Source: Bacillota bacterium (GTDB taxonomy: Bacteria; Bacillota; UBA4882; UBA8346). Taken from it: a stretch of 29,949 bases of DNA. Below, one piece after another: positions 7,514 through 14,812 of this stretch (position 1 is the first letter of the stretch; each line of letters begins with the position of its first letter). Where the stretch lies: assembly GCA_023436305.1 (NCBI GenBank), contig JAEZJQ010000106.1:1-29949 (forward strand), read 5' to 3'. Under the pieces are notes generated by a model. That model worked only from the letters and a program-made list of their open reading frames with translations, did no database searches and was not told where the DNA came from. The position numbers and the translations under genes were made by a program.

Positions 7514-7898
7514 TGATATTTCCTCCCCTGACATAAGCCGTATTCCTATTTCATATTACAGTATAGCAAGTTTTATCAGTAAAGACGGAGTAATTGTATA
7601 GAATTACATTCCACCCATATCCAAAGCCCGTACTTTTGAATATAATAATTAGTGAAAATTTGCCTAAAACCTCTTTTATAATTTTCGCTTCTATATTTTA
7701 CCACATTGCTTTTTATAAATATTATTATAATATGAAAAGCGGCGAAATGATAATGAAAATTTTATTTTCTTTCATCATTATTTTAAATGTTGACTTCATA
7801 ATTTAAATATGCCAATATAAGATATCGCAACAGGTAGGAAATTAATTTAATTATGATCTGATTAGGAAAATCAAACCCATTCAGGCTGGAGGACTTTT
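7514..7898. other. Divergent intergenic region
   Basis: This 385-bp AT-rich gap separates the leftward RDD gene from the rightward TPR gene, so it should carry promoters for both. On the minus strand TTTACT-17-TGTAAT near 7550-7580 is a weak candidate for the RDD operon. Several TATAAT-like words occur on the plus strand (near 7675 and 7725), but none has a -35 box at proper spacing. A 70-codon plus-strand frame at 7594-7806 has no ribosome-binding site and odd composition. Confidence 0.4.
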
Positions 7899-8636
7899 AT
7901 GAAATCGTTTTTTATTCGGCTTCTTATAATGCTTGTTTTATTTACCGGTTTTACTTTTGCCATGGATGACAGCCTCAACAAAGCGGAACATTACTGGAAA
8001 AATCGCGGTAATAAAGGCATGATCCAACTGGCGATAACCACTTTGGAATCATTAATCGTCAAAGATTTCAGAAATTATGATGCGTTCTGGCGTCTGGGCA
8101 GATATTATCAGTTCTTGGGAGATATTACAGCTGATAAAAAAGTAAAGCTTGAATATTACAAAAAAGGGTTGGCTTATGCCGAACAAGCGGTAGAAGTTAA
8201 CGATAACGGATCGGATGGCCACTTACAATACGCGGTTTTACTCGGTTGTGTTTCAATGGAAGAAAATATTATTAACGGACTCAAAGCTGTCCAGACCATT
8301 CAGAAGGAACTCAATACCGCCATGATTCTTGATCCTCTAAATGCCCGGATTCATAATACTATGGCCGTATTTTACTGGAAAGTTCCCGGCAAGCCCGTCA
8401 GTCTCGGGAATAAGAAAAAAGCGCAAGAAGAAGCAGCACTGGCTGTAAAATATGACTCGAAAGTTGTTTATTACTGGTTAGTTTATGGCCAAATCGCCAA
8501 TGCCAATAAAGACTTCGCCACCGCCCGAATGGCGCTTAATAAAGTATTAGAGTTACCAAGCGATTTGGAAGACCCCAGCGATCAATATTATAAAGACTGG
8601 GCATGCAAGGAACTAAAAAAGCTACCGATGGCTTAA
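7899..8636 (+). CDS. Secreted TPR protein resembling RMDN/TatT
   Basis: A 245-residue protein with a signal peptide (KSFFIRLLIMLVLFTGFTFA, cleavage near residue 20) followed by alpha-helical TPR-type repeats. The stretch LQYAVLLGCVSMEENIING followed by ELNTAMILDPLNARIHNTM resembles the conserved core of the RMDN (regulator of microtubule dynamics) TPR family and its bacterial relatives, where GxAIELDPxxxxxHhxLG is typical. Similar bacterial TPR proteins (TatT) serve periplasmic solute-transport systems. The ATG follows GGAGG by six bases. The next gene on this strand encodes a lipoprotein 244 bp away, so both may work in the envelope. The substrate or partner is not visible. Confidence 0.7.
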   Translation: MKSFFIRLLIMLVLFTGFTFAMDDSLNKAEHYWKNRGNKGMIQLAITTLESLIVKDFRNYDAFWRLGRYYQFLGDITADKKVKLEYYKKGLAYAEQAVEVNDNGSDGHLQYAVLLGCVSMEENIINGLKAVQTIQKELNTAMILDPLNARIHNTMAVFYWKVPGKPVSLGNKKKAQEEAALAVKYDSKVVYYWLVYGQIANANKDFATARMALNKVLELPSDLEDPSDQYYKDWACKELKKLPMA

Positions 8637-8880
8637 AAACAAATCATTCGATATGATGCAATCGAGATTCCATCACTGAATGAAATCGTGAAATCAAAGG
8701 TTATTGAATACATCCCATATTAATGCCGATGATGATGTATGGACAATATTAATAGGTGTTTTATCAAATGTTAGCAAATAATTAACCTAAATTTTACAGC
8801 ATATTAATTATTATTAAAAGGAACCGAACGGAAAATAACGAATTTCATTTCCCTATCATATAACAGAAAGAGATGGGAAA

Positions 8881-9888
8881 ATGAAAAAATTATTCAATTT
8901 ACTTTTCTTTTTATTTCTCTTCGGTGGGATTGGGATTCTTGGTAATGGTTGTTTAAAAAAACCCGTCGCTATAACCGACTACGGCACCCTTAAACTTCAG
9001 TTCTCGTTAGTGGAAGGGCAAATTCAGTCCCAGGCATTGTCCGGTGATATTCGCAAACTTAATATCCGGCTGGCCCATAACAGTGATGGTATCATTCGAG
9101 AAACCCGGGTTGATTTTATCGGGGATAATCAACAGATTGAGATGTCTTCGTTATATCCGGGAGGCTGGCAAGTTACAGTTTCCGGTCTGGATGATGACGG
9201 GAGCATTATTTTTCAAGGAAGCGAGGCTACCTCGATCCAACCTGATCAGACAACAGAAATCCAAATTAATCTTTTACCCGCTCCCGGATTTTTAGATGTC
9301 GTATGTGATGTTTCCCAGATTAACGGTTTGAGCTCCGATACGGGTGGGACGCTCTATGTTTATTTGAATTCTGAAAACAGTACCACGAAATATTACTCCC
9401 TTATCCGTGACGGTAATTTGATCAAAGGCACCGTTAGTATACCGGAAGGAACCTTTACCGTAAAAATCGCGGTCCCCAATGTTTCCAGCAAATTATTTAT
9501 AAGTCCTTATTATATCGTAAATATCCAAGCTGGCAAGACGATTCACCTAACAATTTCGGCCAACGGCGGGGTTAATATTTCCGGAACCATCAATTCCACT
9601 CCTTCAACTCCCACAGGTCTAACAGCAGCCTATAATAGCCAAACATCGTCCGTATTTTTATCTTGGAACGATGTTAGTGATCCGGATCTTGCCGGTTATT
9701 ATCTTTATCGTAGCAACAGCGAAGGCCGGATGATTCGGGCCGCCAATGTCGATAAGGGTGCCAATACCTATACCAACAAAGTAACCGCCAGTGATTTTTA
9801 TCTCGATGAAATTAAATATGCCGTTAGTAGTTTTGATTTAGGCGGAGTGGAGAGTTTTTGGAGCGAGATAGTGAATGTGAAGAAATAG
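8881..9888 (+). CDS. Lipoprotein with C-terminal fibronectin type III domain
   Basis: A 335-residue exported protein. The N-terminus KKLFNLLFFLFLFGGIGIL is a lipoprotein-type signal ending LGNGC, with Cys24 as the likely lipidated residue, although Gly at -3 is not the classical lipobox. Residues about 36-130 look like an all-beta carboxypeptidase-regulatory-like domain (YPGGWQVTVSGLDDDG), and 140-230 form a second beta domain. Residues about 240-335 read as an FN3 domain (PTGLTAAYN, VFLSWNDVSDPDLAGYYLY). It should be anchored to a membrane and face outward. The ribosome-binding site is weak (GAAAGAG). An intrinsic terminator follows directly, so it is probably the end of its unit. Function unknown; binding or adhesion is a guess. 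Confidence 0.75.
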   Translation: MKKLFNLLFFLFLFGGIGILGNGCLKKPVAITDYGTLKLQFSLVEGQIQSQALSGDIRKLNIRLAHNSDGIIRETRVDFIGDNQQIEMSSLYPGGWQVTVSGLDDDGSIIFQGSEATSIQPDQTTEIQINLLPAPGFLDVVCDVSQINGLSSDTGGTLYVYLNSENSTTKYYSLIRDGNLIKGTVSIPEGTFTVKIAVPNVSSKLFISPYYIVNIQAGKTIHLTISANGGVNISGTINSTPSTPTGLTAAYNSQTSSVFLSWNDVSDPDLAGYYLYRSNSEGRMIRAANVDKGANTYTNKVTASDFYLDEIKYAVSSFDLGGVESFWSEIVNVKK

Positions 9889-9912
9889 GGTTCATTCCAA
9901 TCGGATTTTTTA

Positions 9913-9940
9913 AGCACAGCCCGGTTTGCCGGCCTGTGCT
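9913..9940 (+). terminator. Intrinsic terminator of the FN3 lipoprotein gene
   Basis: AGCACAG pairs with CTGTGCT (7 bp); after one mismatch CCGG pairs with CCGG around a TTTG loop. The stem is followed by TTTATATTT, 24 bases after the stop codon. Confidence 0.85.
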
Positions 9941-10047
9941 TTATATTTATCTGGGTCCCCGGCCAAAATTTCAAACAATACTTTTGATATTCTTTAATTA
10001 ATTGCATAAAAGATACTCTGTCTCCCCCGAAAATGCTTCATCCATAA

Positions 10048-10076
10048 TTGAATAAAATGAAACTCCGTGCTACAAT
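10048..10076 (+). promoter_or_regulatory. Sigma-A-like promoter for the small unknown gene
   Basis: TTGAAT (10048-10053) and TACAAT (10071-10076) are spaced by 17 bases. A start near 10083 would give a leader of about 160 nt before the gene at 10246. The leader contains a 7-bp hairpin (TTTATCG/CGATAAA) and a short open frame without a start (GFRWIQGLSKAPIKNYLKQ), whose meaning is unclear. The rest of the 9941-10245 gap shows nothing. Confidence 0.45.
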
Positions 10077-10245
10077 AAGAACTAATTAAAGCGAAGCTTT
10101 ACAACCCCTAACGGATGAATAATCCACTCCGAATAATGAAATATACAAAATAGAAAACGGATTTCGCTGGATTCAAGGTTTATCGAAAGCTCCGATAAAA
10201 AATTACTTAAAGCAATATCAAAAAAAATAAGATAGGGGTAGGAAT

Positions 10246-10536
10246 ATGGCTGAAATAAAAAACAATGAGCTCAATGGAATTTACACATTAGATAATGCGC
10301 CGCCCAATATGGATCCCACGTTTCGCTTAACCTTTGCCAAAAAGGATGACGACAGTTTAAAAATGGGCGCGGAACGGCTTAATCCGGAAAAGGGGTGCCA
10401 TATTTCCCTGGTCAAAGATGGTATGACCATGACTCGCAAGGCGGATAACAAAAAATTCAAAGTGCATAAAACGGATAAGATAAAGTGGTATATATGGTTG
10501 AAGGAAGTTGAAAAAGTTCTGTCCGAAAACAATTGA
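10246..10536 (+). CDS. Small uncharacterised protein (96 aa)
   Basis: I do not recognise this protein. It is small, lysine-rich and soluble in appearance, with no signal peptide, membrane segment or cysteine cluster (one Cys). It begins MAEIKNNELNGIYTLDNAPP and has a probable beta-rich middle (FRLTFAKKDDDSLKMGAERL) and a helical end (WLKEVEKVLSENN). The ATG lies behind GGGGTAGG. It has its own candidate promoter and ends 14 bp before a perfect GC-rich hairpin, so it appears to be a single-gene unit. The tidy promoter, ribosome-binding site and terminator make it a real gene. An 89-codon frame on the opposite strand is its shadow. Confidence 0.75.
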   Translation: MAEIKNNELNGIYTLDNAPPNMDPTFRLTFAKKDDDSLKMGAERLNPEKGCHISLVKDGMTMTRKADNKKFKVHKTDKIKWYIWLKEVEKVLSENN

Positions 10537-10549
10537 CGATTTCTGTTCA

Positions 10550-10570
10550 CCCGGGCCTAAAAGGCCCGGG
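10550..10570. terminator. Perfect palindromic hairpin between convergent genes
   Basis: CCCGGGCCT and AGGCCCGGG form a perfect 9-bp stem around AAA. It sits between the rightward small gene (ends 10536) and the leftward helD (ends 10595). T-runs are poor on both sides, but the stem is very stable and probably blocks readthrough both ways. Confidence 0.7.
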
Positions 10571-10594
10571 CTATGTTTAATGTAAAGATAAAGA

Positions 10595-12871
10595 CTACTT
10601 TAGCAACTCCGAAACTTCTCCGCAGTAATATACATACAACAAATGCAACGGCCGGGTCATGGCCACATACAGTAACTTAATATCCAACTCATTCACCTGA
10701 TACCTTGAACTATCTACATTCACCAACATTACCACATCAAACTCCAAGCCCTTGGCCAAATACACCGGCACAATCACCACCCCGCTATGATACTCATTCT
10801 CCTTTCCTGTAATGACCGGAACACTCATTCCTTGTTCCTTTAAATACCGGTGTACTTTCAAACATTCCGCTTCCGTCTTGCAAATCATAGCCACTGATTC
10901 AAAATCCCCATCCCGTAACTCGCTGATTTTGTCCAAAATATCGGCCATCATTTGCTTTTCATTACATACGGCAATAACCTTCACTGGTTCTCCATGCCGG
11001 ATCACCGGTTTCGCTTTAATTAAATTATACCCGGGAAGTTGGCCGATGACTTGATTGGCGGCTTCCATGATCTCCACGGTGGTCCGGTAACTTTGCTCCA
11101 GGTTCAACAGATCCGCCTGGCCGTCGAATACCCGGTCTAAAAGGCTCTCCCAATCTTTCATTCCTCGATAAGAGTGAATCCCCTGTGCCAAATCACCTAA
11201 AACCGTAAATGAACTGTCCTTGATCAATTTTTTAAGGGCGTAAAACTGAAACAAACTGAAGTCCTGGGCCTCGTCGATGACGATATGTTTAACCCGGATC
11301 TTCTCGTCCAGACCATAAAGCCGGTACTTTAAATATAACACCGGCGCCACATCCTCAATCTCCACATGTCCCATTCTTAAATTTTTCAAGGTAGATTCGC
11401 GAATGAATGTGATTAATTCCGGGGGCAAGGTCTGACCGGCGATACCTGCAAAATATTCTGCGAAAAACCGTTGATAGTATTGCATGCAGGTCAAACGTTT
11501 GATCCGCCGAAAATATGCCTTAATTCCTTCAGCGGCCAGACTATCGATCTTCTTAACCGATTCGTTTTTAGTATCAATGGCTTTGATGATTAATTGCTGC
11601 CGTTCTTCGGAGTCGACCATCAGTAATTTAATCCGTTCAATGTTCAAATTGCAATCATTCTGCAGCTTTTCGACAAACGCTTGCCGCCGTTCTTTCATGC
11701 GTTTGCTGAAGTGTTTCTTTAACTGCGTAAGCCGCTGGTAAATAGGCCAATCCCGGTAATCACGGTAATAAAGATCCTGGATTTCCCGGGTGGTATAGAT
11801 GGTTAGTTTTTCTAAGGTCAGATCGCCTTCCGGCAGCAGGCTGTTTTCAATACTAGAAACAAAAACGGCGATCATATCTTTTAAAGCTAACGACGCCTTA
11901 AATTCCGCCGTCTCTCTCATGAGCCGTTTGTTTTCTTCATCCATAGCGGTATAGTTATTTTCTAGAAACCGCAATATTTTTTCATTGCCATCCCGAATTT
12001 TTACCGGTTCGCCGATAGCCTCCACGGCGAAATCCTCGAAGGTGGTCTGTTTGACCCGCTCAACGCCTAATTCCGGCAGGACGTCGGAGATATAGTCTAA
12101 AAATAAACGGTTGGGAGCCACAATCATGAAGTTTTCCGGCTGGAAACTCTTGCTATGATTATAAATCAAATAAGCAATCCGGTGCAGGGCAATGGTGGTT
12201 TTACCACTACCGGCCACCCCTTGGACGATTAAATGTTTCTCCATGGGCGCTCGGATAACTCGGTTCTGCTCGGCCTGAATCGTGGCCACAATCTCTTTCA
12301 ACCGGTTATCGGCGTTGGCACCCAGGTAGCTTTGGAGAAATTGGTCATTGGTGGTAATATCGATATCAAAAATAGCATCCAAAATGCCGTTGTTGATGGA
12401 AAATTGCCGTTTCAGGCAAAGTTCGCCTTTGATTTTTCCGGCCGGACAATCATATACTGCCGGTCCTAATCTGCTTTCATAATAAAGATTGGAGACTGGC
12501 GCTCGCCAGTCAACGATCACCAATTTCTGATCCTCTTCTCGGGCCAAACACATTTTTCCAATATATAAAAGTTCGGTTTCCGGCTTATCCGACTCCTTAA
12601 AATCAACTCTGGCAAAATACGGTTTGCTCCGGGCCGACTCCAAATTACGTAACCTTAAGTTCACCGCCGATTGCAGCGCGGCGTTCAACAGGAGATCCAT
12701 ATATTCCTGGCTGCTATCCGGTTGTTGATAACCTTTTTTGGCCAGGATGGCGGCTTTGTCCACCATCTGTTTTTTCTCGGAGGCGGCATCCAAATTTTGG
12801 GCCACAAAGGCCAGAGTATATTCCAACCTGGCCAGTTCTTCCGGATAAGCGGGATGATTTTGAGCAGACAT
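10595..12871 (-). CDS. helD: HelD-type RNA polymerase recycling ATPase (UvrD-like helicase fold)
   Basis: HelD binds stalled RNA polymerase, pushes nucleic acid out and recycles the enzyme. The 758 residues match Gram-positive HelD (774 in B. subtilis). An N-terminal coiled-coil region (1-90) precedes VDWRAPVSNLYYES (120-133), a hallmark of the family. The Walker A motif GVAGSGKTT is at 218-226; Walker B is HIVIDEAQDFS, followed by GDLAQGIHSYRG, and the superfamily-1 end motif is YVAMTRPLHLLYVYY. A long charged insert in the first ATPase lobe (about residues 370-470) corresponds to the HelD-specific arm. The ATG follows AGGAGG at five bases. It is monocistronic between a hairpin terminator and a candidate promoter. 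An alternative label is DNA helicase IV/UvrD-like; the family features favour HelD. Confidence 0.88.
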   Translation of the reverse strand: MSAQNHPAYPEELARLEYTLAFVAQNLDAASEKKQMVDKAAILAKKGYQQPDSSQEYMDLLLNAALQSAVNLRLRNLESARSKPYFARVDFKESDKPETELLYIGKMCLAREEDQKLVIVDWRAPVSNLYYESRLGPAVYDCPAGKIKGELCLKRQFSINNGILDAIFDIDITTNDQFLQSYLGANADNRLKEIVATIQAEQNRVIRAPMEKHLIVQGVAGSGKTTIALHRIAYLIYNHSKSFQPENFMIVAPNRLFLDYISDVLPELGVERVKQTTFEDFAVEAIGEPVKIRDGNEKILRFLENNYTAMDEENKRLMRETAEFKASLALKDMIAVFVSSIENSLLPEGDLTLEKLTIYTTREIQDLYYRDYRDWPIYQRLTQLKKHFSKRMKERRQAFVEKLQNDCNLNIERIKLLMVDSEERQQLIIKAIDTKNESVKKIDSLAAEGIKAYFRRIKRLTCMQYYQRFFAEYFAGIAGQTLPPELITFIRESTLKNLRMGHVEIEDVAPVLYLKYRLYGLDEKIRVKHIVIDEAQDFSLFQFYALKKLIKDSSFTVLGDLAQGIHSYRGMKDWESLLDRVFDGQADLLNLEQSYRTTVEIMEAANQVIGQLPGYNLIKAKPVIRHGEPVKVIAVCNEKQMMADILDKISELRDGDFESVAMICKTEAECLKVHRYLKEQGMSVPVITGKENEYHSGVVIVPVYLAKGLEFDVVMLVNVDSSRYQVNELDIKLLYVAMTRPLHLLYVYYCGEVSELLK

Positions 12872-12909
12872 GGATACCTCCTGGTTTAAAAAATTGGGGT
12901 TGAATCCAG

Positions 12910-12938
12910 AGTGTATAAAGTGTAAAGGAAAGAGTCAA
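12910..12938 (-). promoter_or_regulatory. Candidate sigma-A promoter of helD
   Basis: On the minus strand TTGACT (12933-12938) is 17 bases before TACACT (12910-12915). A TATACA word overlaps with shorter spacing. The predicted start is about 30 bases before the helD ATG, enough for its AGGAGG site. Confidence 0.45.
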
Positions 12939-13159
12939 GGGTAAAAAGATCTATAACTGGTATGGTATTATTACTGCCGCTATTTTCATAATTCGAATAT
13001 TTAAAAGTCACAGCTCGGTATAAATTCGATTAGAAGTTTATTTTACTAGAAAAGGGGCTAAAAATAAATCATTACCCGGATTCATTTTTTAGGCTTTGAT
13101 GCATACGATGTTTTTTAATGGGATTGAACGCCTTATCTTTTAGAATTTTCGTCTTTTCC

Positions 13160-13188
13160 TTGACAATCTTCCATTTGACCAATATAAT
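13160..13188 (+). promoter_or_regulatory. Orphan perfect sigma-A promoter
   Basis: TTGACA (13160-13165), a 17-base spacer and TATAAT (13183-13188) form an exact consensus promoter on the plus strand. No protein gene lies downstream on that strand: the next gene, ending at 13377, runs the other way. The unit ends at the hairpin 13314-13345, so it probably drives a small RNA. Confidence 0.7.
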
Positions 13189-13194
13189 ATATTT

Positions 13195-13345
13195 ACTAAA
13201 GTAAGTGACATTTTAATAATTAAAGTTTAAGAATCATTTTACTTTTTTTGGTAATTATAGAATTTTATGTATTTCGTAATACGCTGCTATCTCTTAAAAG
13301 AAAATGAATTATAAAAAGAACCTCCCCGAAATGAGAGGTTCTTTT
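13195..13345 (+). ncRNA. Putative small RNA of about 150 nt
   Basis: The stretch from the expected start of the orphan promoter to the next hairpin with a T-run holds no supported protein gene. Near its 5' end AAAGTAAG can pair with the later TTTTACTTT (13198-13247, one bulge), followed by seven Ts; this could itself terminate and give a 55-nt RNA. The 3' end is an 11-bp hairpin (AAAAGAACCTC/GAGGTTCTTTT). A 15-codon frame at 13267-13314 lacks a ribosome-binding site. I do not recognise it as a known RNA family. Confidence 0.4.
13314..13345 (-). terminator. Terminator of the LiaF-like gene, probably bidirectional
   Basis: On the minus strand AAAAGAACCTC and GAGGTTCTTTT form an 11-bp stem followed by T-rich sequence, 31 bases after the stop at 13377. 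On the plus strand the same stem ends in TTTT, so it can also end the putative small RNA. Confidence 0.8.
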
Positions 13346-13376
13346 CGTTATCTCACTATCGATAACCAGTCTGCAA

Positions 13377-14093
13377 TCATCTCACGCTTTCCCCCAGTGC
13401 GGCTGATTTGACTGTAATGCCGCCCAACGCTGCGAAACAGGAAATGTGGACAACTTTCGCCCCTTTCACATCTCCTTGCGTTTCATGAAGGCTGGAGATA
13501 ATTCCGCCGCTATCTTTCTTGAAGAATTCCACTCCACCCAGCATTGCGGTTCCCTCACAGTCAACAGCCAGTTCAGGAGGGACAATGATATTGATCCCTC
13601 CCATAAAGGCGGTGACATTCATATGAATGGTTCCTTCCGGGATCCGCGCCTGGCGCAGATCGAGTTCAATCCCGCCCATTAATGCGAAATAACTGCTGTT
13701 TTTTAGGTCCCAGGTATCTTTGCGTTCTACTCCGGACATGATCGCCACATTGGAGCAATTACCGTTACGGAAACCAAATAAAAGACTAACCCCAATCAAT
13801 ATCAGGATCGAGGGCCAGATAAGTCCCCAAATATTAATAGAAAACCAGCCTAAATTATTTCCGAGAAAACCCAATCCCGCTAAAAATATAAATGACCCCA
13901 ACACTTTTCCCCCGGTACCGGTCCGTTCCGCCAGAAAACCAGCCCCCCAGGCGATTAATAATAACGGCCAATATTTGCCAATTAACTCCAAAAAACCAAT
14001 TTGGATATAATTAAGTCCATTTAGTAATGTAATCACACCAAAAGCTAAAATAATAATCCCAATTGCCAAACGCCCTCTCGACAATTTCTTCAC
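13377..14093 (-). CDS. LiaF-family membrane protein (cell-wall-stress related)
   Basis: A 238-residue membrane protein of the LiaF/YvqF type. The N-terminal half holds about four hydrophobic helices (AIGIIILAFGVITLLNGL, YWPLLLIAWGAGFLA, SFIFLAGLGFL, IWPSILILIGVSLLFGF), like the LiaI/LiaF-type transmembrane domain. The C-terminal half (about 120-235) is a repetitive beta domain with MSGVERK, ALMGGIELDLRQA, AFMGGINIIVPP and AMLGGVEFF, characteristic of the LiaF C-terminal domain. In Bacillus LiaF inhibits the LiaRS envelope-stress system, but no liaR or liaS lies in this window. The GTG at 14093 touches its GGAAGG site with no spacing; TTG at 14084 (MSRGRLAIG) has nine bases of spacing and may be the true start. 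Confidence 0.82.
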   Translation of the reverse strand: MKKLSRGRLAIGIIILAFGVITLLNGLNYIQIGFLELIGKYWPLLLIAWGAGFLAERTGTGGKVLGSFIFLAGLGFLGNNLGWFSINIWGLIWPSILILIGVSLLFGFRNGNCSNVAIMSGVERKDTWDLKNSSYFALMGGIELDLRQARIPEGTIHMNVTAFMGGINIIVPPELAVDCEGTAMLGGVEFFKKDSGGIISSLHETQGDVKGAKVVHISCFAALGGITVKSAALGESVR

Positions 14094-14204
14094 CCTTCCA
14101 TTATAGAAATTTACGATACCTTATTCACAACGATTCAACCATAGTCATATTTTTCCTGCTTAAATTATATTAAAGTTATATAAAAAATACTTGAGGCTTG
14201 ATAT

Positions 14205-14244
14205 AAAAACACCAACACCCGCCTGCTTAGACGGGTATTGGTGT
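14205..14244 (-). terminator. Strong intrinsic terminator of the HU gene
   Basis: On the minus strand ACACCAATACCCG pairs with CGGGTGTTGGTGT as a 13-bp stem (one T-G pair) around a 10-base loop and is followed by TTTTTATAT. It lies 19 bases after the HU stop codon. Confidence 0.92.
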
Positions 14245-14263
14245 CTATGATATGGATATCTGC

Positions 14264-14545
14264 TTACTTTTTCCCACCGACGGCGTCTTTCAACGCTTTT
14301 CCGGCTCTAAATACGGGGACCTTACGGGCGGCGATTTTAATTTCGGCCCCGGTTTGAGGATTGCGGCCTTTACGGGCTTCCCTCTTCCGGACTTCGAAAC
14401 TGCCAAAGCCAACCAATTGAACTTTATTCCCTTTTGCCAAAGCGCCGCTAACTGCACCGATTATGCAATCAATTGCCTTGGCGGAGTCCTTTTTGGTTAG
14501 TTTTGTCTTTGCTGCCACTTTGTCGATTAGCTCTGCTTTTGTCAA
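14264..14545 (-). CDS. hup: Nucleoid protein HU
   Basis: HU is a small dimeric DNA-bending protein that compacts the chromosome. The 93 residues (MTKAELIDKVAAKTKLTKKD onward) match the family over the whole length, including GFGSFEVRKREARKGRNPQ, GAEIKIAARKVPVFRAGKAL and a lysine-rich end. The start is TTG at 14545, eight bases after AAGGAGGG; longer in-frame starts would add a non-conserved 16-residue extension and put that site inside the gene. It is transcribed alone and ends in a strong terminator. On the minus strand the leader holds a 7-bp GAGGTTT/AAACCTC hairpin (14582-14613) of unknown role. A clear promoter was not found. Confidence 0.95.
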   Translation of the reverse strand: MTKAELIDKVAAKTKLTKKDSAKAIDCIIGAVSGALAKGNKVQLVGFGSFEVRKREARKGRNPQTGAEIKIAARKVPVFRAGKALKDAVGGKK

Positions 14546-14812
14546 AAAAATTCCCTCCTTAAAATTTTTCAGTTTCATCCTGAGGTTTCTCAAACATCCT
14601 TGCTTTAAACCTCGTTATTTTAGTATTCGGAACATTTTTTTAAAACTTTATAGCGAATTATCATGTTTCTGGAGAAATTCATCACAATTTTTCTTTGATA
14701 CTTCCATGTTTTATATTTTATGTCCTTTCAAAGCACTCCGAAAAAGTTAACTTTTTATCCAATTTGGCCGTCAAAACCTTGCTTCATAGTATTTTTTATA
14801 CTGAACCGGGTT

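Noticed and set aside
7594..7806. 70-codon plus-strand frame before the TPR gene
   Set aside because: Very AT-rich, Ile/Phe/Tyr-rich by composition, no ribosome-binding site, and it lies where promoters are expected.
10281..10550. 89-codon minus-strand frame over the small unknown gene
   Set aside because: It is antisense to a frame with its own promoter, ribosome site and terminator, and it runs into the hairpin.
13072..13182. 37-codon lysine-rich minus-strand frame (ends KHRMHQSLKNESG) opposite the orphan promoter
   Set aside because: TTG start without a ribosome site, biased AT-rich composition, and no family resemblance.
13267..13314. 15-codon frame MYFVIRCYLLKENEL inside the putative small RNA
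   Set aside because: No ribosome-binding site, and it runs into the terminator stem.
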